NCBI GenBank assembly: GCA_030690215.1
Contig: JAUYHD010000031.1
Location: forward strand, 1 to 49,450
Direction of reading: 5' to 3'
DNA: 49,450 nt
From: a bacterium
GTDB taxonomy: Bacteria; Patescibacteriota; Minisyncoccia; 1-14-0-10-42-19
Below the pieces are notes generated by a model. That model was not told the origin of the DNA. It did not search any database and saw nothing but the letters and a program-made list of their open reading frames with translations. The position numbers were made by a program, and so were the translations under genes. Positions 16,774-25,200 of this stretch are shown here, piece after piece (position 1 is the first letter of the stretch; every line of letters starts with the position of its first letter).

Positions 16774-16881
16774 CAATCCCGATGACCTAATTTCATTTCT
16801 CTAATTCGCGCGAATTAGAGAAATGAAATTAGAAAATAGAGTGAACAAAGAAACAAAAGAGATAATGATTTTTTAGTATAT

Positions 16882-16918
16882 AAAAATCCCATTCCGCTGA
16901 AAGCGAAATGAGATTTTT
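16882..16918 (-). terminator. Terminator of the EamA transporter gene
   Basis: A 17-bp stem with two mismatched positions (16882-16898 with 16902-16918) ends on the minus strand in a run of five Ts, directly after the transporter stop codon. Its core (TTCCGCT...AGCG) resembles the small hairpin in the leader at 25261-25277. Confidence 0.8.
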
Positions 16919-16919
16919 G

Positions 16920-17957
16920 TTAGAAGCCCCACGTTTGTATTTCTGTACTTACACGACCCGGAAGATCGTCCATTGAGATTAAAATCGCTCCCGCAACAAT
17001 TAATAATGCCGCAAAGATGCGTTTTTTAAAATCTTTTTCTTTGAAGAATAAAAAGCCGAGAGTTACAGAAATAAGAATTTGCAGCCGTTTTAATGTCCCT
17101 ACATACGCGACAAGGGTATTGTTGTATGTCGGGTTGACAAAGAAAATGTGCGCTACCCAGAATATGCCGATAAGAACCAAAAGACCCAATGTGGTGTAGG
17201 CAAGGAGCGGATAGATTGTTTTCTTTTCGGGATTTTTTATCTCTTTTGAATCCGGTTTGTATGCGTACCAAATCATATAGGCGAGTGCGAGCAGTCCTAC
17301 TTCTACCATTGCTCCCAATGCAAGGCCCTGCATGTTTATTCCGCGTCGTGTAAATAGCCCGTCAAATATTAATCCTATTGTTCCCATGCAGGCGGATGCA
17401 AGCGCAAGCGAGACTACTATTGTAGCGCCGCGTTCTTCCGGTGAAAGTTGCCGTAGTTTGAATAAAAGAGTCAGTCTTCGGAGCGGATTTAAATAGTGGT
17501 ACCATTTTTCGGGAGTTTTCTTGAAAAGCAAAACGTACGATCCCAGCGCCATAAGCGTTATTCCTATGATGCCGATGCGGCCCGGATATTCTCCTAAAAG
17601 AATTGCAAGTACGGTAATAAGGCCGGGTGTCATTGCCTGCAACGGAGCGGTAAGCGATACTTCCCCCGCGTCAATAGATGCCGCTTTTGCGTTAAAAAAC
17701 TGTATAAACACATTTGCTATAGTTGTGCCAAAAACAGCCACCCAGAACCCCGGGAGTAAAGCAGGCATAGTTACCCCCCAGAGGGTGTAGTAGCACATCG
17801 CAAATACAATTGCCGTAACAAGAAAGGACAACGTCAGAAATTGCAGCGGTGTTACCGTTGTCCGCTGCATAATATAGCGTTTTATGATGTTAAAGAACCC
17901 AATCACAAGGGCCCCACCCAAGATGGGCAGTAATACGGTCAGCCAGAATGTAGCCAT
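16920..17957 (-). CDS. EamA/DMT-type transporter
   Basis: 345 aa with about ten hydrophobic segments, for example LTVLLPILGGALVIGFFNII, FLTLSFLVTAIVFAMCYYTL, GIIGITLMALGSYVLLF and RIFAALLIVAGAILISM. The two-half organisation and the KRLQILISVTLGFLFFKEKDF stretch in the second half match the drug/metabolite transporter superfamily. Substrate unknown; in glycan loci such proteins may move small precursors or undecaprenyl-linked units (inference). The ATG at 17957 has an AAGGAG site 6 nt upstream. A second member lies at 24171. Confidence 0.8.
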   Translation of the reverse strand: MATFWLTVLLPILGGALVIGFFNIIKRYIMQRTTVTPLQFLTLSFLVTAIVFAMCYYTLWGVTMPALLPGFWVAVFGTTIANVFIQFFNAKAASIDAGEVSLTAPLQAMTPGLITVLAILLGEYPGRIGIIGITLMALGSYVLLFKKTPEKWYHYLNPLRRLTLLFKLRQLSPEERGATIVVSLALASACMGTIGLIFDGLFTRRGINMQGLALGAMVEVGLLALAYMIWYAYKPDSKEIKNPEKKTIYPLLAYTTLGLLVLIGIFWVAHIFFVNPTYNNTLVAYVGTLKRLQILISVTLGFLFFKEKDFKKRIFAALLIVAGAILISMDDLPGRVSTEIQTWGF

Positions 17958-18019
17958 CCCCGTCTCCTTTTTATGCTTTGAATTTACAAAAAGACTACAT
18001 TATTTTTTTGCGTATGTCA

Positions 18020-18063
18020 ACCCCGTTAGATGAGCAATCCTTGTGACACTCTATCTAATGGGG
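18020..18063. repeat. ACCCCGTTAGA hairpin element, third copy
   Basis: ACCCCGTTAGATGAGCAATC... to ATCTAATGGGG, differing at a handful of positions from the copy at 16684-16728. It lies between the transporter start and the terminator of the P-loop gene. Confidence 0.75.
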
Positions 18064-18091
18064 CCAACTATAGTCCAATGAAGCGCATGAT

Positions 18092-18124
18092 AAAAAAAAG
18101 AGGCAAGAAAAATGCTTTCTTGCC
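18092..18124 (-). terminator. Terminator of the P-loop kinase gene
   Basis: GGCAAGAAA (18102-18110) pairs with TTTCTTGCC (18116-18124) around a 5-nt loop. An A-run (18092-18099) gives the U-tract on the minus strand. Confidence 0.8.
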
Positions 18125-18161
18125 CTTGCTTTTTTTTGAAATGCAAAGTTAAATCAAAATT

Positions 18162-18887
18162 CTATTGGAGCGCTTTAATTTCTGGTAAAAGTATAGCGTG
18201 TGATCGTATCGCCGCCATGCGTCTCATTTTATTTAGTATTGGATCAAGCGCGTTATCAATAATAAAAGTAAGAATTTCAATCATTCTCACGTTTTCCGCC
18301 TCATCTGATTCATCCGATGTATCAATGTACAACGGCATATACGTTGTTTTATCTGGGAATTCAAATTGTCGGTATGCATTCCATGTTCCTTTGAGGGTAT
18401 TCACTGGAGCCAAATCTTTTTTGCGCGCTTCGCTACGATTACTTGCGCGCTGTTCAATCGTTTTTGCATTAGCAAAGCACAAAATTACTTTAAGGTTTAC
18501 TGAAGAAGGAATTTCTGGAATAGAAAACCCATCCCGTTGGGCGTATTCTGCTTCAATCGCTTTTATATATTCCGAAGCTTTCTTCGTCAGTTCTACAAAT
18601 GCACCTTGGTGGACTTCCCGAGTGAGCATGACTGCTTCAGTGACGATAGACGCTTTTCCAAGAATTAAAAGACGTAAAATATCATTGCGTAATTCCTCAT
18701 TTTTATATACATGTTCGCTTTTGGTAACGTGGTTATCAGCTCTCCCTGGATATAAACGATGAAACACCTCATCCAATCTAACCACATCAGCATCTTTAAA
18801 TTCCTCTTGTTGAAGTATTTTTTTCAACAGCCAAGATTTTCCTGAAAACGGTAACCCCGAAAATACAACAATATTACGATCCGGCAC
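18162..18887 (-). CDS. P-loop NTPase, small-molecule kinase or zeta-toxin-like
   Basis: 241 aa. GLPFSGKS at residues 11-18 is a Walker A loop, and VVRLDEVFHRLYPG gives an acidic residue in the position typical of AAA_33/zeta-like kinases. KVILCFANAKTIEQRASNR contains the Arg-rich lid-like segment. Such proteins phosphorylate small molecules (sugars, nucleosides, UDP-GlcNAc in zeta toxins). The specific role is unknown; the site next to the CMP-sugar synthetase allows a kinase for a sugar precursor, but this is a guess. The GTG start at 18887 is supported by GGAGGG 7 nt upstream. Confidence 0.68.
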   Translation of the reverse strand: MPDRNIVVFSGLPFSGKSWLLKKILQQEEFKDADVVRLDEVFHRLYPGRADNHVTKSEHVYKNEELRNDILRLLILGKASIVTEAVMLTREVHQGAFVELTKKASEYIKAIEAEYAQRDGFSIPEIPSSVNLKVILCFANAKTIEQRASNRSEARKKDLAPVNTLKGTWNAYRQFEFPDKTTYMPLYIDTSDESDEAENVRMIEILTFIIDNALDPILNKMRRMAAIRSHAILLPEIKALQ

Positions 18888-18961
18888 TTTTTGCCCTCCT
18901 TTTGGTAAAAAACTATTTTTTAGAGACTAACATATTTTGTCTTAACATGCAATAGATTTTA

Positions 18962-18990
18962 TTGACAAACAAGTTTTTTTTGCGCAGGAT
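18962..18990 (+). promoter_or_regulatory. Promoter of the CMP-sugar synthetase gene
   Basis: A perfect -35 TTGACA (18962-18967) is followed, after 17 nt, by a weak -10 CAGGAT (18985-18990) that directly abuts the ATG at 18991. Transcription starting about 7 nt later would make the second ATG (18997) a leaderless start. Confidence 0.4.
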
Positions 18991-19719
18991 ATGGACATGG
19001 AAAAGGATGTAAAAATTATAGGTATTATTCCCGCCCGTGGGGGGTCAAAAAGCATACCGCATAAAAACATTGTGGATCTCGGCGGTAAGCCACTTATTGC
19101 GCATACGATTGAAATGGCAAAAAAATCAAAATTGCTTGATGCGTTTATTGTGTCTACTGATGATGAAAAAATTGCGGAAGTAGCCCGTAAGTACGGCGCG
19201 GATGTTCCTTTTTTACGTCCAAAAGAATTAGCAGAGGACAAAACACCCGATTTGCCTGTCTTTCAGCATGCGATGACGTGGTTAAAAGAAAACCGCGGAT
19301 GGAATCCGGAGATTCTTGTCCATCTTCGCCCTACCACGCCATTTAAAACAGCGGAGGATATAGATGGCTTGCTTTCGCATATGATCCAAGGGAAATATGA
19401 TTCCGCGCGGAGCACGCATCTTTGGACGGGTAAATCGCCCTACAAATCAATGCTTAAAGGAGAAGATGGGGTCACGCTTAAACCGCTTCTTGTGACTGAA
19501 CATTATGACCGGCTCGGTATAGATGTGCCCCGCCAGTTGTTACCCGATGTATTCGTGATAAACGGAGTTGTGGATGCAACACGGACGCATTTTATTGTTT
19601 CAGAAAACAAAATGTGGGGACCGCATATGTGCGGGTATGATATTCCCGAGGAACGCGCAATTGATATTGACGGGTATGATGATCTTGAGAAAGCGAAAGA
19701 GTATTTGAAAAAATTCTAA
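18991..19719 (+). CDS. neuA: CMP-nonulosonic acid synthetase (acylneuraminate cytidylyltransferase)
   Basis: 242 aa. IIGIIPARGGSKSIPHKNI is the CTP-binding signature of NeuA/PseF/LegF enzymes; ELAEDKTPDLPVFQHAMTWL, LHLRPTTPF-type sequence (VHLRPTTPFKTAEDIDG) and AIDIDGYDDLEKAKEYL complete the family pattern. It activates a nonulosonic acid with CTP. With the NeuB-type gene (12214) and KdsC-like phosphatase (16030) it would complete the first pathway. It could also serve the PseI product, although an SpsF-type enzyme is available for that. Start: ATG 18991 or 18997. Confidence 0.9.
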   Translation: MDMEKDVKIIGIIPARGGSKSIPHKNIVDLGGKPLIAHTIEMAKKSKLLDAFIVSTDDEKIAEVARKYGADVPFLRPKELAEDKTPDLPVFQHAMTWLKENRGWNPEILVHLRPTTPFKTAEDIDGLLSHMIQGKYDSARSTHLWTGKSPYKSMLKGEDGVTLKPLLVTEHYDRLGIDVPRQLLPDVFVINGVVDATRTHFIVSENKMWGPHMCGYDIPEERAIDIDGYDDLEKAKEYLKKF

Positions 19720-19819
19720 ATTCCAAATAATATTCAATAACCAAAATCTCAAACGTTTTGAATTTATGTCATTGGAATTTAGGTATTGTTTGTGATTTGG
19801 TGCTTGTGATTTGAAATTT
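19720..19819. repeat. AT-rich spacer
   Basis: Convergent intergenic region with imperfect self-complementary AT-rich runs (CAAATAATATTCAATAACC / GGTATTGTTTGTGATTTGG). No gene, and no clear GC-stem terminator. Confidence 0.5.
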
Positions 19820-21250
19820 TTATTTTGAGTGCTTATTTACGATTTCATCAATTGCATCCGCGGTGCGTTTCCATGAGAGGCCATCGGTGAATTGGACAAA
19901 TTTCTCTGCGATTTTTTTCCTTCCCTCGCGGTCGTATTCAGGGTGTTGTAAATATGCATTGATATGCACCCCCAGTTCTTCGGGAGAAAATGCAACACGG
20001 ATGCCCCCAGTCTCCATGTATGCTTTTGGTATTTCGTATTCAAGCGATCCTTCGCCGATACCTTTCGGGAAGCCGATGCAAACGATGGGTGTATCAAAAA
20101 TGCATGCTTCCATTACGGTTGTTGAAAATATATTGATTACAACATCGCTATACATCAGGGTTTCAGTTAGGTTTGCCGTATCTTTTTCGTTCATTTCTAC
20201 TTTGAGATGTTTGCCCGGCGCCTTGTGATCTTCTAAATGCTGGATGGAACCCCCACGTTCTACATGTACGCCCGGAGTGTGTCCATATGGTGTGTAGCGT
20301 TTAAGAATTTCTACCGGATGAATGCGGATAATGATGTTCGGGTTGCCCTCAAGCCCTCCTCTTTTTTTAAGATCCATGATCGCATTCATGACAGGCTCCC
20401 ACCAGGGGAATCCTACGGGAGTAGAGGTAAAATATGTGACTGTTTTTTTATCGGGGTCAAGATTTTTTGAGAGTAAAAAATCTTTGCGGCTGCGTATTTT
20501 GTTTTCTTTTGTATCATTAAAATAATGGTCAAAACGAAGACAGCCGGTTTCAAACACATGGTTAGGTTTATAATGGAAAAAATCTATAACTTCTTTTTTC
20601 ATTTGTGTATTCCAAGTAAAAAAGTAATCGGTTTTACGAAGGAACTTCCCTTTGTTATAGGTATTATCTACATTGATGTAGGTAGCAAGTGTCGGGATGC
20701 CGAATGTCTTTGCGTTAATGACAAGCTCCGCATCAAACGGCATAAAGCCGGGGGTCATAGTTATCATGAGTTTTGGGCTGTATGTTCGCAGAAGATCTTT
20801 GAATGTTGGCGATGGCTGGATGTAGAAACGTTCAAGCAATGTGAATAATGATACGTACGGCAGCTGTTTTGGGAGTATCCGCCCTGCTTGTATAAGCGCT
20901 CGTATGGGCAGAGGGCGAAGAGGTCGCGCTTTTGCGATTTCAGGATTTTTATATTGGCGATAAATGAAGCGCCTGGTTGCGGTAAAATGGTCGAATTCCC
21001 GCGCAAAAGGAAGGCGGAGATAATTATCAAAAAAGGCAAGTTCTTTTTTGTTGTACAGTGGTAGAACAATATACTCAAGATTTTTATGTAGGAGATACCC
21101 GAATTTTTTGGCCATTGCCGTGTCAACTTTTTGTGTGAGCGCAACAACGTGGTATTTTTCTACAAGATGTTCAACGCATTTCCCTCTAAGCATTTCAGAG
21201 TAATCCCTTGGAGTTGAAAGACCGAGAAAGATGGTATCTAACTTTTCCAT
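19820..21250 (-). CDS. GT-B-like glycosyltransferase, paralog family member 2
   Basis: 476 aa. The C-terminal half carries IRIHPVEILKRY, a DVVINIFSTTVMEACIFDTPIVCIGFPKG donor-binding stretch and YLQHPEYDREGRKKIAEKFVQFTDG. It is a close paralog of the protein at 35156: both contain the same SPKLMITMTPGFMPFDAELV-type middle segment, GKFLRKT, RFDHY, LLSKNLDP and FTDGLSWKRTADAI. A nonulosonate or locus-specific sugar transferase is plausible; no donor can be named. The ATG at 21250 is preferred to a TTG at 21256. It is divergent from pseB, and the same GT-pseB gene pair recurs, broken, at 35156-36760. Confidence 0.75.
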   Translation of the reverse strand: MEKLDTIFLGLSTPRDYSEMLRGKCVEHLVEKYHVVALTQKVDTAMAKKFGYLLHKNLEYIVLPLYNKKELAFFDNYLRLPFAREFDHFTATRRFIYRQYKNPEIAKARPLRPLPIRALIQAGRILPKQLPYVSLFTLLERFYIQPSPTFKDLLRTYSPKLMITMTPGFMPFDAELVINAKTFGIPTLATYINVDNTYNKGKFLRKTDYFFTWNTQMKKEVIDFFHYKPNHVFETGCLRFDHYFNDTKENKIRSRKDFLLSKNLDPDKKTVTYFTSTPVGFPWWEPVMNAIMDLKKRGGLEGNPNIIIRIHPVEILKRYTPYGHTPGVHVERGGSIQHLEDHKAPGKHLKVEMNEKDTANLTETLMYSDVVINIFSTTVMEACIFDTPIVCIGFPKGIGEGSLEYEIPKAYMETGGIRVAFSPEELGVHINAYLQHPEYDREGRKKIAEKFVQFTDGLSWKRTADAIDEIVNKHSK

Positions 21251-21323
21251 ACACAATATATTCCCTTATTTTAAGCGATTTGTCAATTTTGACGAAGGAA
21301 AAGATATGTTTTAATGTATAGCC
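21251..21323. promoter_or_regulatory. Divergent promoters for GT and pseB
   Basis: On the plus strand, TTGACG (21289-21294), a 17-nt spacer and TAATGT (21312-21317) lie 6 nt before the pseB ATG. On the minus strand, TTGACA (21286-21281), a 17-nt spacer and a weak GAATAT (21263-21258) lie 7 nt before the GT ATG. The two -35 boxes nearly abut in TGTCAATTTTGACG. Both transcripts are predicted to be leaderless. The arrangement is conserved at 36551-36624. Confidence 0.6.
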
Positions 21324-22304
21324 ATGTCTGAGTTTTTAGCAAATAAGACCATCCTTGTCACAGGGGGTACGGGCACCTTTGGGCGTGCTTTTATTTCGCG
21401 CCTCCTTTCTTCCTCGGGTGCGAAAAAAATAATCGTTTTTAGCCGCGACGAATTTAAACAGCACCACATGCAACGGGAACTTAATGATGCCCGTCTCCGC
21501 TTTTTTTTGGGGGATGTTCGGGACCTTCCGCGTCTTCAGCGTGCATTCCATGAGGTTGATATTGTCGTCCATGCAGCCGCTCTCAAGCAGGTGCCTGCTG
21601 TTGAATACAATCCGTTAGAGGCCATAAAAACAAATATTATGGGGACTCAAAATGTGGTTGATGCCGCATTGGATAATAGTGTAGAGAGAGTGCTTTTTAT
21701 TTCTTCCGATAAAGCGGTTCAGCCGGTAAATCTCTATGGCGCGACAAAGTTGTGCGCTGAAAAAATTATTGTGGGCGCCAATGTATATCGGGGAGAAAGA
21801 GGCCCGCGTTTTAGCGTAATGCGATACGGCAATGTATGGGGTTCGCGGGGGAGCTTGATTGAGTTAATTGAGCGTCAGCGTCAAACGGGCGTGGTGACGC
21901 TTACTGATGAGCGTATGACTCGTTTTTGGATAAAGATTGAAACGGTAATGAAAAATATTGAAGAATCTCTTGAGACAATGCACGGAGGAGAAATTTTTAT
22001 ACCAAAAATGTTCAGTTCTTATATCGCGGATGTCATTGCAATGCTTGCGCCCGATTGCAGAGTGCAAAAGATAGGCATCCGTCCGGGTGAAAAATTGCAC
22101 GAAGTTTTGATCACAGAGCATGAGGCCTTGCGCACCCATGATATCGGCAACCTTTTTGTTATAAGCCCGGAGTTTGTAAGCTGGGGTGGAGCAGACCGGC
22201 TTTCTCACATGAAAAAAATACCGAATGATTTTTATTACGTAAGCAACAGTTCTGATTTTTTGAAATCGGCAGAGGACATGCATCATTTTTTTAAAACAAT
22301 ATGA
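21324..22304 (+). CDS. pseB: UDP-GlcNAc 4,6-dehydratase (inverting), PseB-like
   Basis: 326 aa, the length of soluble PseB. It converts UDP-GlcNAc to UDP-2-acetamido-2,6-dideoxy-beta-L-arabino-hexos-4-ulose, the first step to pseudaminic acid. Seen: TGGTGTFGRAF at residues 13-23, FSRDEFKQ, D129-K130 in SSDKA, and Y138-x3-K142 (YGATK). SVMRYGNVWGSRGSLIE and RMTRFWI are PseB hallmarks, as is the late GIRPGEKLHEVLI. It overlaps pseC by 4 nt (ATGA), the classic coupled pair. A frameshifted duplicate of its first 40-odd codons is at 36625. Confidence 0.93.
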   Translation: MSEFLANKTILVTGGTGTFGRAFISRLLSSSGAKKIIVFSRDEFKQHHMQRELNDARLRFFLGDVRDLPRLQRAFHEVDIVVHAAALKQVPAVEYNPLEAIKTNIMGTQNVVDAALDNSVERVLFISSDKAVQPVNLYGATKLCAEKIIVGANVYRGERGPRFSVMRYGNVWGSRGSLIELIERQRQTGVVTLTDERMTRFWIKIETVMKNIEESLETMHGGEIFIPKMFSSYIADVIAMLAPDCRVQKIGIRPGEKLHEVLITEHEALRTHDIGNLFVISPEFVSWGGADRLSHMKKIPNDFYYVSNSSDFLKSAEDMHHFFKTI

Positions 22305-23449
22305 TCCCGTATTCGCATCAGGTTATTGGGGAGGATGATCTGCGGGCGGTAGCAAAAGCGCTTCGCTCGGATTGGCTGACGCAAGGGCCCGAAGTGCTTC
22401 GTTTTGAAAAAGCGCTCGCAAAATATTCCGGGGCGCGTTACGCCGTAGCGTTCTCCCATGGTACTGCCGCGTTGCATGCGGCATTTTTTGCGGCAGGATT
22501 AAAGAGGGGTGATGAATTTATTACTACCCCGCTTACATTTGCTGCAACCGCGAATGCGGGTGTGTGGCAAGGCGCTAAACCGATATTTGCGGATGTGGAG
22601 TGGGACACAGGAAATATTAATCCCCATGAGGTTGAGAAAAAAATAAGCAATCTACCTCGCAGTAGGCGGGGGAAATTAAAAGCAATCGTTGCGGTAGATT
22701 ATTCCGGCGTGCCTGTGCGCTTGGATGAGTTTAAAAAAATGGCGCATAAACATAATCTTATTTTTATTGAAGACGCTGCGCATGCTCTTGGAGCAACATA
22801 TAAAGGTAAAAAAATAGGAGCTCTTGCTGATATGACGATGTTTAGTTTTCATCCCGTAAAGTCCATAACTACGGGAGAAGGAGGAGCGATTCTTACCAAT
22901 AATAAAGAGTGGTATGAAAAAATGCTTTTGTTCCGAAACCACGGCATTACAAAAAATCCTAAATTACTTAAAAAGAAAAACCAAGGAAAATGGTATTACG
23001 AAATGCAGGCATTGGGGTTGAATTATCGCATGACCGATATGCAGGCATCTCTTGGTTTTTCGCAGCTAAAAAAACTCACAAAGTTTATCTCGGCCCGGCG
23101 AGTGGTAGCAAAACGGTATATGCAGGCGTTTCGGAATGAAAAAAATATTATTTTGCCCTATGAGGCATCATACGGCCGTTCGGCATGGCATTTATTTCCG
23201 ATTCGTCTTGTGAACCCAAAAAAACGTCCATTTGTATTTAAAAAATTACAGGAAGCGGGGATTGGCGCGCAGGTGCATTATATCCCCGTATACCTTCATC
23301 CGTATTATAAAAAATTGGGGTATAAAAAAGGACTGTGCCCAAATGCTGAGCGATTTTATGCATCAGAGATTTCCATCCCTATTTTCCCAAGCTTATCTAT
23401 AAAAGAACAAAATTATATTATTAAGAAAATAAAAGAGTTATTTGAGTGA
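22301..23449 (+). CDS. pseC: UDP-4-amino-4,6-dideoxy-AltNAc transaminase, PseC-like
   Basis: 382 aa PLP-dependent DegT/DnrJ/EryC1 aminotransferase. Asp158 in IEDAAHALGA binds the pyridine nitrogen and Lys187 in FHPVKSITTGEGG is the Schiff-base lysine. IPYSHQVIGEDDLRAV at the N-terminus is typical of PseC. It aminates C-4 of the PseB product using glutamate. The start overlaps the pseB stop (ATGA), implying translational coupling. It is a typical length with no missing key residue. Followed by the intergenic leader and toxin-antitoxin pair that split the pathway. Confidence 0.93.
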   Translation: MIPYSHQVIGEDDLRAVAKALRSDWLTQGPEVLRFEKALAKYSGARYAVAFSHGTAALHAAFFAAGLKRGDEFITTPLTFAATANAGVWQGAKPIFADVEWDTGNINPHEVEKKISNLPRSRRGKLKAIVAVDYSGVPVRLDEFKKMAHKHNLIFIEDAAHALGATYKGKKIGALADMTMFSFHPVKSITTGEGGAILTNNKEWYEKMLLFRNHGITKNPKLLKKKNQGKWYYEMQALGLNYRMTDMQASLGFSQLKKLTKFISARRVVAKRYMQAFRNEKNIILPYEASYGRSAWHLFPIRLVNPKKRPFVFKKLQEAGIGAQVHYIPVYLHPYYKKLGYKKGLCPNAERFYASEISIPIFPSLSIKEQNYIIKKIKELFE

Positions 23450-23474
23450 AAAAATAGATAAAATGAAGGAGGAA

Positions 23475-23655
23475 TTGACCTAATTTTTTTCTTTGATATA
23501 ATAAAACATATGCCCCGTATGGCAAAATCGAATGTTTTATCTATTCATCGTACGGGGTAAAACAAAGAATAATTATAAAAGCATATTTGAAGATAATAAT
23601 CGAAGCATCGTTTGTGATAAAACGAGTACGATGGTTCGATTTTTCCTAACGGGGT
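23475..23655 (+). promoter_or_regulatory. Promoter plus inverted-repeat leader of the toxin-antitoxin pair
   Basis: TTGACC (23475-23480), a 16-nt spacer and TATAAT (23497-23502) predict a start near 23509. Immediately afterwards comes CCCCGTATGGCAAAATCGAA (from 23513), whose approximate reverse complement TTCGATTTTTCCTAACGGGG ends at 23654, one base before the ATG at 23656. The transcript would open with the left arm and end its leader with the right arm at the start codon. An internal TACGGGG (23551-23557) could pair with the left arm instead, giving two alternative folds. Confidence 0.65.
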
Positions 23656-23841
23656 ATGGCTACACTATTAGAAGAAAAGAAAATAAATAGATTGGTAAAA
23701 AAAGCCGTTTTAGAGACATTGCAGGATCTTTTTGGTGATCCTGATTTCGGTTTAGAACTTCATTATTGGGCGAAAAAACGTTTATCTAAAAGATATAAGA
23801 AAGGGATTTCTTTAGATACGCTTCGGAAAAAATATTTATAA
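23656..23841 (+). CDS. Probable antitoxin of RelE/ParE pair
   Basis: 61 aa, charged and helical (LLEEKKINRLVKKAVLETLQDLF, then LSKRYKKGISLDTLRKKYL). It lacks a recognisable DNA-binding fold but is placed 15 nt before a RelE-type toxin, the usual gene order. It would bind and neutralise the toxin. The start ATG is immediately next to the inverted-repeat arm CTAACGGGGT. Confidence 0.7.
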   Translation: MATLLEEKKINRLVKKAVLETLQDLFGDPDFGLELHYWAKKRLSKRYKKGISLDTLRKKYL

Positions 23842-23856
23842 TGACCTCTTTACAGT

Positions 23857-24129
23857 ATGTCGGATTATTCTTTATTATTTACGCCGGATGCGGAGAATGA
23901 TTTCAGAAAACTTAACCTTGTTGTACGGAAACGAATATATAAGAAGTTGAAATGGTTATTGGAGCATCTCGATCCTTTAAGAGCATTACCCTTAACCGGC
24001 CCCTGGCGGGGATTTTTTAAATTGAGAATCGGGGAGTGGAGAATTATTTATAACATGGATTATAGAAATTCTCTTATTGTTGTATATGTTATAGGAAAAC
24101 GAGATAAGATATATAAATATAAAAAATAA
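23857..24129 (+). CDS. RelE/ParE-family toxin
   Basis: 90 aa. The fold signature is clear: YSLLFTPDAENDFRKL at the N-terminus, the GFFKLRIGEWRIIYNMD strand pair with basic residues, and a terminal VIGKRDKIYKY. RelE-type members cleave mRNA at the ribosome; ParE members inhibit gyrase. The basic residues (R in RIGEWR, K/R in GKRDKIY) fit an mRNA-cleaving role. It lies in the middle of the pseudaminic acid genes, so the pair may stabilise this region or mark an insertion. Confidence 0.87.
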   Translation: MSDYSLLFTPDAENDFRKLNLVVRKRIYKKLKWLLEHLDPLRALPLTGPWRGFFKLRIGEWRIIYNMDYRNSLIVVYVIGKRDKIYKYKK

Positions 24130-24130
24130 A

Positions 24131-24158
24131 AAAAGAGGCTTGCGCGCAAGCCTCTTTT
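24131..24158. terminator. Bidirectional terminator
   Basis: A 28-nt perfect palindrome, AAAAGAGGCTTGC/GCAAGCCTCTTTT around a central GC, is flanked by A-rich sequence on the left and T-rich on the right. It separates the convergent toxin and transporter genes. Confidence 0.9.
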
Positions 24159-24170
24159 GTTTTTTTGTAT

Positions 24171-25121
24171 TTATGAGTGGAAGCTTAAGGCAATAAGTAC
24201 CCCACCCGCCACTGCCTGGAGAAAAAACATTTTTTGGAATCCCTTGAATCGGTCGTACTCTTTAAAGTATATTAATCCGACAAGGGCAGGCATGACCATA
24301 AGTGACACGAAGAAAAGCGGTTTTATAACGGTAAGCGGAGCTAGTGAAAATGCCCAATAGGTGCATACAATATTTAGGAAAATGAGAGCTCCCGCAAGAA
24401 ATGTCATGCCAATGGTTTTTTTGCGTGAAAGAACTGGATGTTCATTGGCGTTTCTTTTTTGGCCCTCTTCTTTGTCTCGTATAATCCCAAAAGCGTACAG
24501 TGAGAAGATTACTATCGCAGTAAAAAAAGCGCCCCCGTACCACCCAAAAACAAATGTACCGATTGATATTTTTTCAAGAGCGAAGTAGCGCATTAAAAAT
24601 GTCGCAAAGCCCCAGATGATGGTGTAACTCAAGACGTTCCGGAAAAATGCAAAAGGCAGGTGTTCCTTTTTGTTTTTCTTTTGGTAATAATTATACACTG
24701 CAAAAAGGATTGCGGCGCTTATACATAATGCAAGACCCGCACCAAGCCCCGGATTTAAGAATTTTGCTTCATGCAAAATCATATATCCAAGAGTCATTGC
24801 AATAAAATCATCCGTAAAAGCGAAGAGCGCGCCGGTACTTAATGCGAATTGATCCGCCCGCCATTGGCAGAAAGCCCCATATCCGTTAAAAATTCCAACC
24901 AAGAAAATAATCATTGTTGTCAGAGAAACGATACTGCTTTGTGTTATGGTGGCGGCACCGAGCGCGAGCATAAAGGCAAAAAAATAATGTAAGGCAAATC
25001 TTTTTCTGAACGAGACATTGTTGGTATTAATGATCTTTGCTTTTCGTAGCCACGGGCCAAATGTGTCAATAATGACGACCCGAATAATCACAGGTATAAA
25101 CCAGAGACTTAGAATATCCAT
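24171..25121 (-). CDS. EamA/DMT-type transporter
   Basis: 316 aa with about ten membrane segments (for example LHYFFAFMLALGAATI, VSLTTMIIFLVGIFNGY, MTFLAGALIFLNIVCTYWAF, VIKPLFFVSLMVMPALVGLIYF). It begins MDILSLWFIPVIIRVVIID and has the two-half pattern of the drug/metabolite transporter superfamily. Only distantly similar to the transporter at 16920. Substrate unknown. The ATG has AGGAGG 11 nt upstream, a good Shine-Dalgarno. It is transcribed away from the spsF operon. Confidence 0.75.
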   Translation of the reverse strand: MDILSLWFIPVIIRVVIIDTFGPWLRKAKIINTNNVSFRKRFALHYFFAFMLALGAATITQSSIVSLTTMIIFLVGIFNGYGAFCQWRADQFALSTGALFAFTDDFIAMTLGYMILHEAKFLNPGLGAGLALCISAAILFAVYNYYQKKNKKEHLPFAFFRNVLSYTIIWGFATFLMRYFALEKISIGTFVFGWYGGAFFTAIVIFSLYAFGIIRDKEEGQKRNANEHPVLSRKKTIGMTFLAGALIFLNIVCTYWAFSLAPLTVIKPLFFVSLMVMPALVGLIYFKEYDRFKGFQKMFFLQAVAGGVLIALSFHS

Positions 25122-25200
25122 TATGCCGTATTCCTCCTAAAAACATTTTTATTGTAAAAGAATAGTATTCCCGCAATGATTATATGACAAAATAAAATCG

